Below are positions 1 to 9,870 of a stretch of DNA of 35,917 nucleotides, in pieces. Both the position numbers and the translations under genes were made by a program. Numbering within the stretch: the stretch's first letter is position 1; the number at the start of each line of letters is the position of its first letter. Origin of the DNA: Apostichopus parvimensis (lineage: Eukaryota > Echinodermata > Holothuroidea > Aspidochirotida > Stichopodidae). The DNA is taken from NCBI GenBank assembly GCA_000934455.1, contig KN883463.1, forward strand, positions 107,223 to 143,139, written 5' to 3'. Under the pieces are notes generated by a model. The model searched no databases, was not told the DNA's origin, and was given only the letters and a program-made list of their open reading frames with translations.

Positions 1-867
1 CTGATTTATTCGATTTATATAACAATCGTTACGAAACCAAAGAAATCATGAAAGTGTGTTCTTCGGTTAATTCAATTGCATTCACCTTTGGAACAGAATG
101 AATGGTATTGCTCAGTAAAATATTACCGCAAATGGAACAAGTTATTAAATACACAATAAGTTTAGTAAATAACTATTTGATACTTAGAAACATTAGCAAC
201 TGACTGTATCATTTCTATTGCCCCTTGTGAGCTGAAACATCTGGACGTACATAAAAGACATATTCACAACTTGAAATGTTGAAAAAAAACAGTTGAAATG
301 TTAGCACAGTACTGTGTCCCTTTAAAATATGGAAAGAATTAAATCAACTTTTTGACTTATAGAAACTAAAACAACCAGTATATGAATTGGATTCCCCTTG
401 AAAACTGATACAGTTTAGATGTCCCAAAAAGGCAAATTAATTCCCAATTGGTCAAAATACAAGGTGTGAGCCGTAAAATATGGAAATAAATCAACATTCT
501 ATTTGATATACAGACAACAACATTATATAAAAATAGTTAATGTAATAGCAGCTGCTTGTATTCAGTCAAACCTTTACCAAATCTACCAACTTAGTATTAC
601 CAAATATAAAATTGCAATACTGCTCAAGCTAAGATGTCCTAGCTTTTTTACTGAGTGAGCGTTTAATAAGAACGAGAGATATAGATAAGTTTCAAGACTC
701 TCAAATAGTAATCTTTCCTGAAATTTTTTTGGATCAGCGTTCACCGCACACAAAAAGATAAGTGAAAATTCAAACTTTTTGACATCTTTCTTTTCTTGAA
801 ATGAAGACTCAATCAGTCACTTTAACAAGCTACATTGTTAAGGGATTCTGGTGTTGATCAACATTCA
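1..867. other. AT-rich non-coding DNA
   Basis: No open frame of useful length and no exon flanked by credible splice sites was seen on either strand. By strand order this stretch could be part of a TBC1D19 intron, or lie beyond that gene, because TBC1D19 runs leftwards from 3733. Confidence 0.5.
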
Positions 868-1090
868 GAATCATAGCATTTAATAATAGTATAAAATGAC
901 AGCATGAATATTAAAATCATAGCATTAAACCATAGCATTTAATGATAGCATAAAATGACAGCATGAATATTAAAATCATAGCATGAAATCATATCATAAA
1001 CTGACAGAATGCATATTAAAATCATAGCACTAAATCATAGTATTTAATGATAGCATAGAATGAAAGTATGACTTGATAGCATAAAATGTC
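868..1090. repeat. Degenerate tandem repeat rich in 'atcatagcat'
   Basis: The phrases 'catagcatttaat', 'agcataaaatgacagcatga' and 'atattaaaatcatagca' recur several times in changing order. The clearest pair of copies is about 59 bp apart (near 872 and 931); later spacings are shorter, about 45 bp. The array is AT-rich and imperfect, as in an old minisatellite. No coding potential is seen. Confidence 0.75.
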
Positions 1091-1340
1091 ACTGATTTAT
1101 AAAAGACCAAGGTACACTCTCCCACACTTTAATATTGATAGTGATTTATACTTTGTATTAATATGAATAATTCGATCCGGCCGGACGACAGAATCTCTGT
1201 AAAGAACCCTGGGCACTCTATTAACATGTATTGTTGGAAAAGCCAAAAGCCTAAACCGTTGGCAGAAAGGAACCGAGTTTGACATTTCCACTAGTCAAAT
1301 TATTGCCTTTTCTTATATTACTGTTGAGTTCCACTTTTTC

Positions 1341-1793
1341 AGGGTGGTGGAATCAATGCGATGGTTACAAACATGTTTGTACGAGTACCCGTGCAATTTT
1401 ACTGGCTGTCGATATGATTGCTATTCGCAACGCGGCAAATTTCGAGAGCCACTCCAGGAAGATGATATCATTTCAGTCCGTACTTGAAAAATTTCTGCCG
1501 CTGTGAAATCAAACCCAGACCTCTTCCGGTTGACGCAAACATCCCTGTCCGAGAAAGCGGCTAGTCGAGGGCTTAATAACTGGGATAACAGAAAATATCA
1601 CAATTTGGACAAACTTTTAGGATAGTCAAAAGAAATTCAATTTACACTCTCGGGATGCTTGACCTCCTCTCCGAATCTGTAACGACGTCTGCGAGCTTAC
1701 GAAGATCAACGAAAGAATGGCACCAGAGGGTCGTTATAGCCCATCTCAAATCTCGGCCTAAATTGTACCATTTTGCTCTGTGAGACCATATAT
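1341..1793 (+). pseudogene. Decayed coding-like sequence, unidentified
   Basis: A plus-strand frame runs from 1341 to 1625 and is broken only by an in-frame TGA at 1485-1487. After the TAG at 1623 the coding-like reading continues in another frame, overlapping the first and running to the TGA at 1791-1793. The start coincides with a good acceptor (pyrimidine tract ending 'ctttttcag'). CpG content and base composition are richer than the flanks. The first frame contains the residues RWLQTCLYEYPC and NNWDNRKYHNLDKLL; the second contains STKEWHQRVVIAHLKSR. I do not recognise the family. It could be a pseudogene exon, a transposon remnant, or coincidence; the +1 ORF over the same bases (1279-1506) is also open, which weakens the case. 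Confidence 0.3.
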
Positions 1794-2002
1794 CATGTTA
1801 ATCGCATTTTGTTTTTACAAAAAGAGGAACTGCCCCAGTTTCCTTTCAAGCAACAAGATTTCATTGTCTAAGAGAGCAAAGCATAATATTTTTGCCGTTG
1901 CACACCGATTGGGTTGTATTGAATGACTTTGGCAATCCTTTTGTTACACAGTATGCAAGTTACTGTGGCACTGCAGACTTGTATATTAGGAGGATTACAA
2001 CA

Positions 2003-2051
2003 GTGTGAGCAGGGAGCTGCTACTCTTAGAGTAGCAGCTCCCTGGTGTGAG
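2003..2051. repeat. 35-bp perfect palindrome flanked by 7-bp direct repeats
   Basis: Arms 2010-2025 (CAGGGAGCTGCTACTC) and 2029-2044 (GAGTAGCAGCTCCCTG) are perfect reverse complements separated by TTA. The heptamer GTGTGAG lies directly outside both arms, at 2003-2009 and 2045-2051. A foldback sequence bounded by a direct duplication looks like a very short inverted-repeat transposon derivative with a target-site duplication. Ends beginning CAGGG recall hAT termini, but hAT duplications are usually 8 bp. Confidence 0.85.
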
Positions 2052-3732
2052 TATGTATTTAGAATTCTCCCTTTGGTATGATCGAGTATGAACATGAGCA
2101 GTTACATAACATTGCACTAGTATGTGATAGCATCTAGTTACATTTCCAGTGCAAGTAACAAGTATCACTGGCAGGTCCAGGATTCGAGAATTGAGGTGGT
2201 GTGACCCTGAGATAATTTCATCCCCTTACCCTTGAACCACTCCCATGGGCCATGAATTTGACACATCCCCCCCCCCTCCAGGAATTGGACAAACCCTAAT
2301 ATTTCTTTCTTGCGAAAACACTGTTCTGTCCTACACGTAAAAAGTGAAGCTAATTTCAAGGTATGGTTTTTTGAAGTATCACAGCTGTTGTCATGTCCTT
2401 TTACTCATGTTTTCTGTCAGTAATTTTCTGAATGTCTTTGGGAGGATAAGTTATAAATAAAATATAAATAACCAAGTTGGTATTTTTAAAATTGTTATTA
2501 AATGTAAAATTATGTTAACATAACTCACAGTTTAATTGACCTTTGTCAAATATGTCAAGGATACTTACACTCAAGTACTTCTGATAAGCTTTAAGAAAGT
2601 ATTACTATTATGCTGTATAAATGTATTGTTGAACAGCTCCCTCTATACTTGACAAGATAAATTACATATGCCAAATAAAATGAATTACTTATGAAAGTAA
2701 ATCAATGGTTTACTGTGACCTTAATTGACCTCTTCAATTTTTTGTATGTTTCTTCCAACATCCCACTGGGGCAAATTTACATTTCTTGGAAAACAAGATT
2801 CGGGCATGATTAAGAAGAATCTGTTTTATACACAATACTGGGCTAATGAAAACAAATAAGACTTTTTTTTTAATCAATGGTATGTTTGCCACAACACAGA
2901 GTCTGAATTTTCCAAAAAGCTCAAGGACATGCCTGGACCGAGTGGTGATTTATGCACACAAGAGGACACCATGTAAACACAAACTGCTGAACAATATTCT
3001 TTATCTACAAACTTTTCTTTCAAATCACATAAATAGCTGAGCATTCCCATAGAATAGTTTTTTGTTATGATCGCAGAATGTCATGTTTCGTCTAGCTTGA
3101 CAAAAATGTAATATTTTTTTTCAACAGAAAGCTGTGTTTGAGTGTGTGGGAGGGAGGGAAGGGGGGGGGGGTTGGAGGAGGAAGTCTATCGAATGCAAGC
3201 ATAAAAATAAACCACAATGAAAATATTGAGAATTCAATGAACTATGTAGATTGGTGACTACAACTATAGACTGTCACAGCATTTGTTTTGAACAACAGAG
3301 TTTTATGAAACAAACAAGGAATTCTTAAACCAATAAAAAAAAAACTGAAAAACTTACACAAAGTGATACAAATCGATACCATTCTAAAATGAAAACTGAT
3401 CAAAAGGATCATTAGGAATTCTTTAACTTCTATCTATGATTACTTTGTTGTCGATTTTAATAAGTGCCTCAAGCTCCCGCCCCCCATCATCGAAAGCCCC
3501 CTCAAAAATATGACACACATTGTCCCCATACCACCAGACTCATCCATTGAAGACAATAGAAAGGATCAATCTTTTGGTACATACAAAGTATCATGTATTT
3601 GCAATAAAAACTGTTTAATAAGCTTATGTTTGGCACTCACTGACACAATAGTATAAAGAAGTTTTTACAAGAAACTGTACAAACCCCCCCCACCCCCCCC
3701 CATATAATATAGATGGACATCTCATAACTTAC
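2052..3732. other. Non-coding DNA downstream of the TBC1D19 exon at 3733
   Basis: No exon with both splice sites was found. Contents are C/G homopolymers (for example C-run near 2268-2278, G-rich tract near 3148-3172, C-rich tract 3685-3707) and a direct repeat of TGACCT at 2716-2721 and 2726-2731 with a 4-bp spacer. It is probably intron of TBC1D19, because the exon ending at 3733 has a good donor and the gene's C-terminal part is missing from the window. Confidence 0.5.
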
Positions 3733-3810
3733 CGTACATTGCGAACCCATGAAATGGAATGATCCCGTTGGGAGGGTACACGACTGCATAATCGCTGACA
3801 CCGAGCATTC
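3733..3810 (-). CDS. TBC1D19: TBC1D19 internal exon (25 codons, split at both ends)
   Basis: Acceptor 'tttgtgtttcttcccag'; the first two bases complete the glycine begun in the exon at 4511. The reading MLGVSDYAVVYPPNG then IIPFHGFAMY ends in one base of a split codon before the strong donor GTAAGT. In human TBC1D19 the next residue is valine, which the split G is compatible with. The intron between this exon and 4511 is 700 bp. Confidence 0.92.
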
Positions 3811-6800
3811 CTGGGAAGAAACACAAACCCATAAAGAGCACTATCATCACTTGAACCATTAGAGAGGTAATAAACTTCCGGGTGTTTTTCTCTTTTTTTT
3901 CTTTTATACGGAAATAATCATCCCTGATTAGCCCCTTCTCTTTCAAATATAAATCAAGATGACCCTGAGAACGAAGACTGTGCTTTTCAAGTTTAAAATT
4001 ATATAAATAATAATCAGCAGGTATGGTAACTCGATCGTCGCATATGTATCAAAAAGGGATCATTTTGTTATTCTTCCATTTTTTCCATTAATAAACGAGA
4101 GAAAAACAGTCATGGCTTAACCTGTAAGTCAACATGAAATTGTCTAAACTTCATCTTAGCTGCTGCAAAAGTCCAAACAAAAACACCGAGGCTACCTCCT
4201 TTCCCAGATGATTTCTTTGTGAGAAATATTCTCGCTTAAGATGAGAGAGACTCTCTCCCGTATAAGGTCATAAGAGGCTGCGATGAGTCGTTAAGTCTCT
4301 GAGCGTCTTCGCCTCCCTCACCGGAGAGCCCTTCAGCCATTTATTGAAAAGGTATTAAGAGCTGTAGGGACAAGCCACCTTTTAAGAAGGTAAAACATTT
4401 TAAACGTTGTTGAGGCCAGGTAGTCTGTTGTCTACAAGATGCACAAATGGACACACACACACGCATACACACAAAAAAAGAACAGACAAACACAGGTACT
4501 ATTACTGTACCTCTGATATAGGACTTGGGAGGTGTTGCCGAACTTTGAGCAAAATGCTTCAAAACTGTGGTGTCCCTTGAGAATAGTAGAAGAACCTGGT
4601 GGATAAAATCCTCAAAAACAAAATACTGGTCATCATTGGTTGCAGTCAACTTGACATCCTGACGGAAGGAGGAGAGAAAAAGGTGTTTCCAAATGGTGCA
4701 TGCTGGGAATGAAACTAATTAGACATTCACTATATACACATTTCTGTGAAATATTTTTTCAATTAAAATGACATTGTCATCATTTCAACGGATGTCCCTC
4801 CCCCTCCCCTACCCCCAACAATGCTCATGCTTTCATGTCCATTTGGACTGAAAAAGTTGCAAAGGTTAAATCTCAAGTTGGTTTTCCAAAATATAATATT
4901 GGATGCCTTTAATGGCTAGCAGGGAGATGTTTTCTTAGTTTAAACCTATACACAATTTAAACATATATTTCTGGTTTGTAGTACTCGGGAACAGGCAGGA
5001 AATAGTGAGAAATGAAAAGGTGATAGATATTATTCAGCGAAGGGCTCTGCCCTTGGTTAAACTGAAATGGCTAACAAGTCACAACTTAAGCTGTCTTGGT
5101 GTTGGAATATAGAGGGAGAGCCATTTTGTTTAACAAGTTCTTGACAATGTTTAGCCAGCTGGGATGATACAACTATTTGTGAAACATGTTGAGAATGAAA
5201 GACATTATAAGAAAGCCAACAGATTTAGAGATTCCTCACCAAGTTTGATATAATATCATTTACTGTTTAAGCCTGCATGCATACAATATGTTCAAGTTTG
5301 GACCTCAAGTGACCTTTGACCTCTAACGATAGAGTTCTGCTACTCACTAATGAGAATCTACATTTAGTATGAAATTTTGAAATATACTACCTCTTGTCAG
5401 AATTTGACCTCTGGGGAACTTAAATGGTTTTGACCTCCATAAAAAGCAATCCATTTCATGAACTATTTAAGGTTTCTTGAACTATATAAGGTTTCTTGAA
5501 CTAAATAAGGTTTCTTGAACTAAATAAGGTTCTTTAACTAATTAAGGTATAACTGTTCCATAGGCTACCTGTATGAACTTCATCCAACCTTTTCTTTCAG
5601 ATGCATTTTGTTTATTAGCCTGTATTGTGTTTACTAGCCTTCGGCACTTTGACCTCTGTTGACCTTTACAAAATTCGGTGTGCTCAATGAGTTCTCACTA
5701 AATGGCACCTGCACCTAATTATGAAGGTCATCCAAAGAATTAATTTTTAACTTTTTGAGTTTCCAAGTTCTTTTTGTAACTTTTTATACAACTTGACCAC
5801 AAGTGACATCAAATGACATTTGAACTCTACATGAAATCAATAGCTTTCTTTAACTCAGTAAAAGATGGATCAACATGTGAAGTATGAAGATAATCCAATC
5901 TATAGTTTTGGAGCATAATAGTCTTAACTAGACTTCAGACTCTTGACCTCAAATGACTTTTTGCCTCTACCAAAACAAAACTGGTTCTTGTACTCACTAA
6001 TGTGGATCCACATGAAATTCATCCACTGTTTATAATTTGAGCTTGAAATAGCTTAGTACTATTAGGTGTTAACCATGCAGTTGCCCTCTTTGTCCCCTCC
6101 CCCCACCCCCCACCCCCACCCCCCCGGTCCTGCCATCATCCACATTCTCTGTCATGTTGAAACAGGAGGGATGCATTCCATGGCTAAATTAATCCCCCCT
6201 TTTTTTCCAATTCTCACCTATCTATGAACTTGATTTAATCAAGAAATGCGTTCAAAACAGCGAGCATTGTCACAGAAGAAAGAGTGCAACTTTGTCATAT
6301 CAATCTCCCTGTCACTCATCTTACAGAAACAGTAGCTGCTAGGAGTGTTTCTTTCCAATTTACAAATGTTTTCCTGGAATTTTGGCAAAGATCTGCATAT
6401 ATCTGTGCAAAATGAAACCATCTAATCACACCACCCCAAAAACGAGGGAAGAGTACTGTCATCAATACCGGCTAAAGATAGTATTTCAGCCCATTTACCC
6501 TTACGAATAAACCGAAAAGCATTCATAAACTATTGCATTAAAGGAGAAGCGTATCTCTTACTATCTTCAGTAGTCTAGCAGCATGCACTCATGATCACGC
6601 ACAACTTAAATCCATGCATAAAACAACTACCAGTGATCCATTTAGGAGAATCTCAATGCTTTCTCAATGTGACTTATATTGACAACATTATAACACAAAT
6701 GAAATAATCCAGTCAAAGATGGATTCATCACAGGACCAATAGTGATTTTGAATTTGTATTTTAATGCTTTATTAATTGTTGCATTTGTCTCATTAGTCTC

Positions 6801-7507
6801 TAGTAATGAGGTGTTATAGTCTTCAATTAGCAGCTGTTGAAACCTCTCTCTGGCATAGATGACTTTATGATACTTGCCAGCTATTGTATCCATTATCGGT
6901 GTGTTTGAAACTACACCATAAAAATATGAACATATTAAAGTAATGCAAAACAGATCCTTGTTTGCACTACGAGTTGAATTGACATATATTACACACTGAC
7001 AAAATGGCTGCATGCCACAGATTGATATAAAATTTTGAAACAATGGTGCAGATCTATCTCTCAAAACAAAAGCAAATTTAATCCTTAACTAATTGGGGTG
7101 GGGCATGCGGGGGGGGTGGGGAGGGGTGGGGAGTTGTTCAACACAATCGTTCCGGTTCCAAATCACAAAAGATAAGAACCACGGTTTGGCTTGACCACCC
7201 CTTTAAAGGAACCTCTTAATCAGTGAACACAAGCGATGCTGAAAAATTGATCAATGTTCCCAAGTTGCCCCCTCGACAGGACTGACCTACATTTCAGGGA
7301 AGCAAGGATCACTGGAGATCAAACATTTCATGTTTTGACGTAAAAAAAACAAAACAAAAAAACAATCCTGTCAAAAATTGGAGGCATTTATTAGCAAGAA
7401 AGAGTTCAGCAAACATTGGAAAAGAATTTTACCTTATAGATCAGCTTATCCACCAAGAGGTCATGTTTGAAGACATAGTTCTTCAACTGTTCGTAGATTA
7501 GTTTGTC
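3733..7507 (-). CDS. TBC1D19: TBC1D19 orthologue, partial (three internal exons; spans introns)
   Basis: The coding join on the minus strand is 7433-7507, 4511-4658, 3733-3810. The 99 codons, plus the split glycine at the second junction, match my recollection of human TBC1D19 closely: IYEQLK..V..HDLLVD.LIYK, then DVKLTA.NDD.YFVFED, then FSRDT.VL.HFA and SPPKSYIRG-type residues, then YAV.YPPNG.IPFHGF.MY. TBC domains are usually GTPase-activating modules for Rab proteins acting on membrane traffic; TBC1D19 itself is poorly characterised. Both canonical catalytic fingers look altered here (see findings). Splice phases 0 and 1 agree at both junctions. The 5' exons (including the expected R.G.P..LR...W region) and the 3' exons were not found, so the gene continues outside or has exons I could not detect. 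Confidence 0.9.
4511..4658 (-). CDS. TBC1D19: TBC1D19 internal exon (49 codons + 1 base)
   Basis: The acceptor is a strong pyrimidine tract ending 'ccttccgtcag'. The exon opens with DVKLTATNDDQYFVFED and closes with PPKSYIR plus the first base of a glycine codon; the donor is GTACAG. Phase 0 in, phase 1 out, matching its neighbours. The intron on the 5' side is about 2.8 kb and holds the half-site array and G-quadruplex tracts. Confidence 0.92.
5301..6060. repeat. Degenerate tandem/dispersed repeat with TGACCT half-site direct repeats
   Basis: About five diverged copies, roughly 130-160 bp apart, share a head like GACCTCAAGTGACCTTTGAC followed by 'ctctac', then 'tactcactaatg..aatc.acat' and 'gaaga.aatcca.c'. 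Copy heads are near 5301, 5400, 5650, 5796 and 5943. The best head holds TGACCTTTGACCT at 5310-5322 (direct repeat, 1-bp spacer) preceded by a GACCT 4 bp upstream; 5650-5665 holds two TGACCT with a 4-bp spacer. It lies inside the TBC1D19 intron. Confidence 0.65.
5460..5547. repeat. 19-bp minisatellite, about 4.6 copies
   Basis: The unit GAACTATTTAAGGTTTCTT repeats at 5460, 5479, 5498 and 5517, with a partial copy from 5536. Copies differ by one to three bases. It is embedded in the half-site repeat region. Confidence 0.95.
6099..6125 (-). other. Perfect G-quadruplex motif on the minus strand
   Basis: C-tracts of 6, 6, 5 and 7 bases (6099-6104, 6106-6111, 6113-6117, 6119-6125) are separated by single A residues. 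On the minus strand, the sense strand of TBC1D19, this is four G-tracts with 1-nt loops, a very stable G-quadruplex class. Confidence 0.85.
7094..7132 (+). other. G-rich quadruplex-forming tract
   Basis: Several runs of four or more G are separated by one to a few bases. It sits about 1 kb from the opposite-strand G-quadruplex motif, in the same TBC1D19 intron. Confidence 0.7.
7433..7507 (-). CDS. TBC1D19: TBC1D19 internal exon (25 codons)
   Basis: Acceptor 'gatctttttgcag' precedes codons DKLIYEQLKNYV..., ending VDKLIYK. The donor GTAAAA is non-consensus at position +5. Phase is 0 at both ends. It encodes the helix leading into the usual I..D..R motif of TBC domains. Confidence 0.9.
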
Positions 7508-8111
7508 CTGCAAAAAGATCGCCAAAGGGGAGGAAGAAGAAGAAAACAGTAAGTTATTGACCAAACTCTCCTTTATTATTTAGCTATGCACTTTGATTCA
7601 TCAACAATCATGCATTACTCAGTAATCTGATATATTGGCATTTTGTACGGATTTGAAAGGTCAACCTCATTGCATGCTCCCAAATATCAGATAATCTTGG
7701 TCACCGCCATTTTCAACTTTAAAAAAAAAACATGCTTCTAACACCCTTTTTTCTCCTTACTGAGACATTTTCACTCTCTATTAATTGAATCTTCAGGGAA
7801 GTTATTTTTGACAACCTTTAATCAATTTTACTTTTTTTCTTGTTTTTTAAATATAGCAGGCGACCATTTGGTACTTACACTGATGACCTTTCAATAATCA
7901 TTTACCAGATTTTATAAACATTTTAAACTTAAGAGTTTAATTCATACTGATAATCTTCAATTCTTTAAAAAAAAAATAAATACCATATTCATGAAAATGA
8001 TTTCTGCCATAAGATAGAAAGAAATGAATCATACGTAATTACATTTTACACAGTAATTTATTAGATTTAAGAGGTCTGAAATATGAAATTACCTACCTTC
8101 CACCACACACC

Positions 8112-8146
<35 letters not shown>

Positions 8147-8842
8147 CCACTCCCCCACCTCTCAAAAATTCATGCTCTATTTGTCCTGTCATCACATAAA
8201 GAATTCACCCAAAATAATCCTGCAGATGTTTCTGACCAATGGAGTCAGTGACGCAAGTTACGCGTGCTACATAATGTAAATATACACAATTACTTTCAAC
8301 TTGACTAAAAGCAATCGGTCTTTAATAGGTCCCATAAATACATGCACAACCACCGTTATATGCCCTGTCTTTGAGTCTGGCATCATTGGAAGAGATATAT
8401 GGTTAAAGACAATTATCCCTTAATCGGTTTTTGGGAAAACATCAGTGATTTATTAATGCCATAAGTTAATTGCAGCCACGCTAAATCATATTATAATAGC
8501 TACTGGTTTTCTCATCAAGCTCTTAAATCTTGTTGAAGATCAGAGGCCTTGTGTGAGCATGCTTAGAATTTCACATTTTTTGAGCCATTTGCTCAAAAAA
8601 GCCAGTGCATAAGAAAAATATCTAATGTAAATGGTATAATAACATTTGTTTGTATATCACATAAAGATAACCAATTTCATCAAGAAACTCACTTTAATTA
8701 TTTAAACTGTCATATTCTGCCCTTCCATGCATGGCAAAATTAACACGTTTAATAATTGATTGCCTTAGGGAATCGGGGAGCTGGTCTGTGGGACTTTATA
8801 GGCATACCAGAATTACACCACCACCTTAATTAACATATTAAC
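7508..8842. other. Non-coding DNA between TBC1D19 exon and SINE
   Basis: No TBC1D19-like exon was found although one is expected upstream of 7507. The main item is an uninterrupted 32-base C homopolymer at 8114-8145, followed by further C-rich sequence. Confidence 0.5.
8114..8145. repeat. Poly-C homopolymer, 32 bases
   Basis: Uninterrupted C run, the longest of many C/G homopolymers in this window. Its length is likely to be both polymorphic and poorly resolved by sequencing. Confidence 0.95.
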
Positions 8843-9075
8843 ACATAGCTCAGTGTGGTAAACGCCGGTGCCTTCCAATCATAAGGTCCCCGGTTCGAGT
8901 CACTCCAAGATTACTGTATGTCGTTCAGTTACAGAGTTGTGACAATTCATAATCATGGACGTTAAATATGAATGTAAGAGACTGGCTTAGGTCAGCTTGC
9001 GGCTTTGATAAGCCAAGGAGGCTTCTTCGCGAGTTCCTGCTTACAAGAGGATCTAAGAAATACATACATATTACA
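8843..9075 (+). mobile_element. tRNA-derived SINE (degenerate)
   Basis: A tRNA-like head carries an A-box-like TAGCTCAGTGTGG at 8846-8858 and a B-box-like GGTTCGAGTC at 8892-8901, 33 bases after the A box, the normal spacing for an internal pol III promoter. An anticodon-arm-like CCTT...AAGG stem lies between them. The T-arm stem is broken, so this is not a functional tRNA gene. An unrelated body follows, containing a GGCTT-TGAT-AAGCC hairpin near 9001-9014, and ends in an 'aaatacatacata' tail. Element boundaries are approximate. Confidence 0.75.
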
Positions 9076-9776
9076 CAACAGAACAAATAAATAATTTCCG
9101 AATCTCTCTCGTTAACTTGTATTTCATATTCTAGAAAGTCACCGTTGTAAACTGATGAAGATTCTGAAGCAAATAAAGGGAAGAAAACTTTCCGTACGAG
9201 AAACATGGACATGTTCAAGTGTATAGTCGAGCAGTGTGCATATGTACTGCTTGGTAGAAAAGTTACTCAATGTCAAATTTGATTCTGTAGAAATCTTCCC
9301 ACCTGCCAAGAAACCGTATCCGAGCTGAGGGCCTGAGTATATCGTTTTTAGCATTTTATAATGAGTCAGAGTAGCTATATACCTGTAGGACCCCAGGGAA
9401 TTAACTGCAGTCAAGTGGTAAACCATTGGATGGTTCAGGCGGTTACAAGTGCTTGCATCCAACATATCTTATAACCTTCCAATGGACAGTTCCTCATCCT
9501 TGATGAGAAACCAGAGAATGCCGCATCATCTCAGCATTTGAACTAAAGATCTATCCTGGTATGGTATCACCCGTCATCGATGCTAAAATGATACAGGCAG
9601 GACTAATTCTCGCAAAGTTGTAAATATTTGTAACTTTGCACGTGTGGTTTCATACCTAGCTTTCATAGAACTGTCGATAATTCTCGGATTTAAATCTCCC
9701 AGAAATCGGTGCTCGTGACATCACACCCTGATTATATTTACGCTTCCTATCACGCTGAAAATTGTTATGTTAAAGT

Positions 9777-9782
9777 TTTAAT
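9777..9782 (-). terminator. Possible poly(A) signal ATTAAA of the unknown gene
   Basis: ATTAAA is the second most common metazoan polyadenylation hexamer. It lies about 38 bases after the TAA of the five-exon gene. AT-rich sequence makes chance occurrence likely, so this is tentative. Confidence 0.35.
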
Positions 9783-9819
9783 TCAAACTTGGGAAAGTTA
9801 ATACAATCCTGTGGCCAAA

Positions 9820-9870
9820 TTATGTTTCTGGCAATTTGTCAAACTTGAGTGGCAGAAACATGACACGTGC
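9820..9870 (-). CDS. Unknown gene, terminal exon (16 codons + stop)
   Basis: The acceptor ends 'tctcgggcgtgcag'. In phase 0 the reading is ARVMFLPLKFDKLPET then TAA. An ATTAAA on the minus strand at 9777-9782 could serve as the poly(A) signal. Confidence 0.6.
   Translation of the reverse strand, partial: ARVMFLPLKFDKLPET

Noticed and set aside
6642-7064. 140-codon minus-strand ORF in the TBC1D19 intron
   Set aside because: No similarity to the missing TBC1D19 exon and no acceptor/donor pair defining an exon; it lies between two well-defined TBC1D19 exons whose phases already agree.
8843-8912. Functional tRNA gene
   Set aside because: A- and B-box-like motifs are present, but the T-arm stem and acceptor stem do not pair; it fits a SINE head better.
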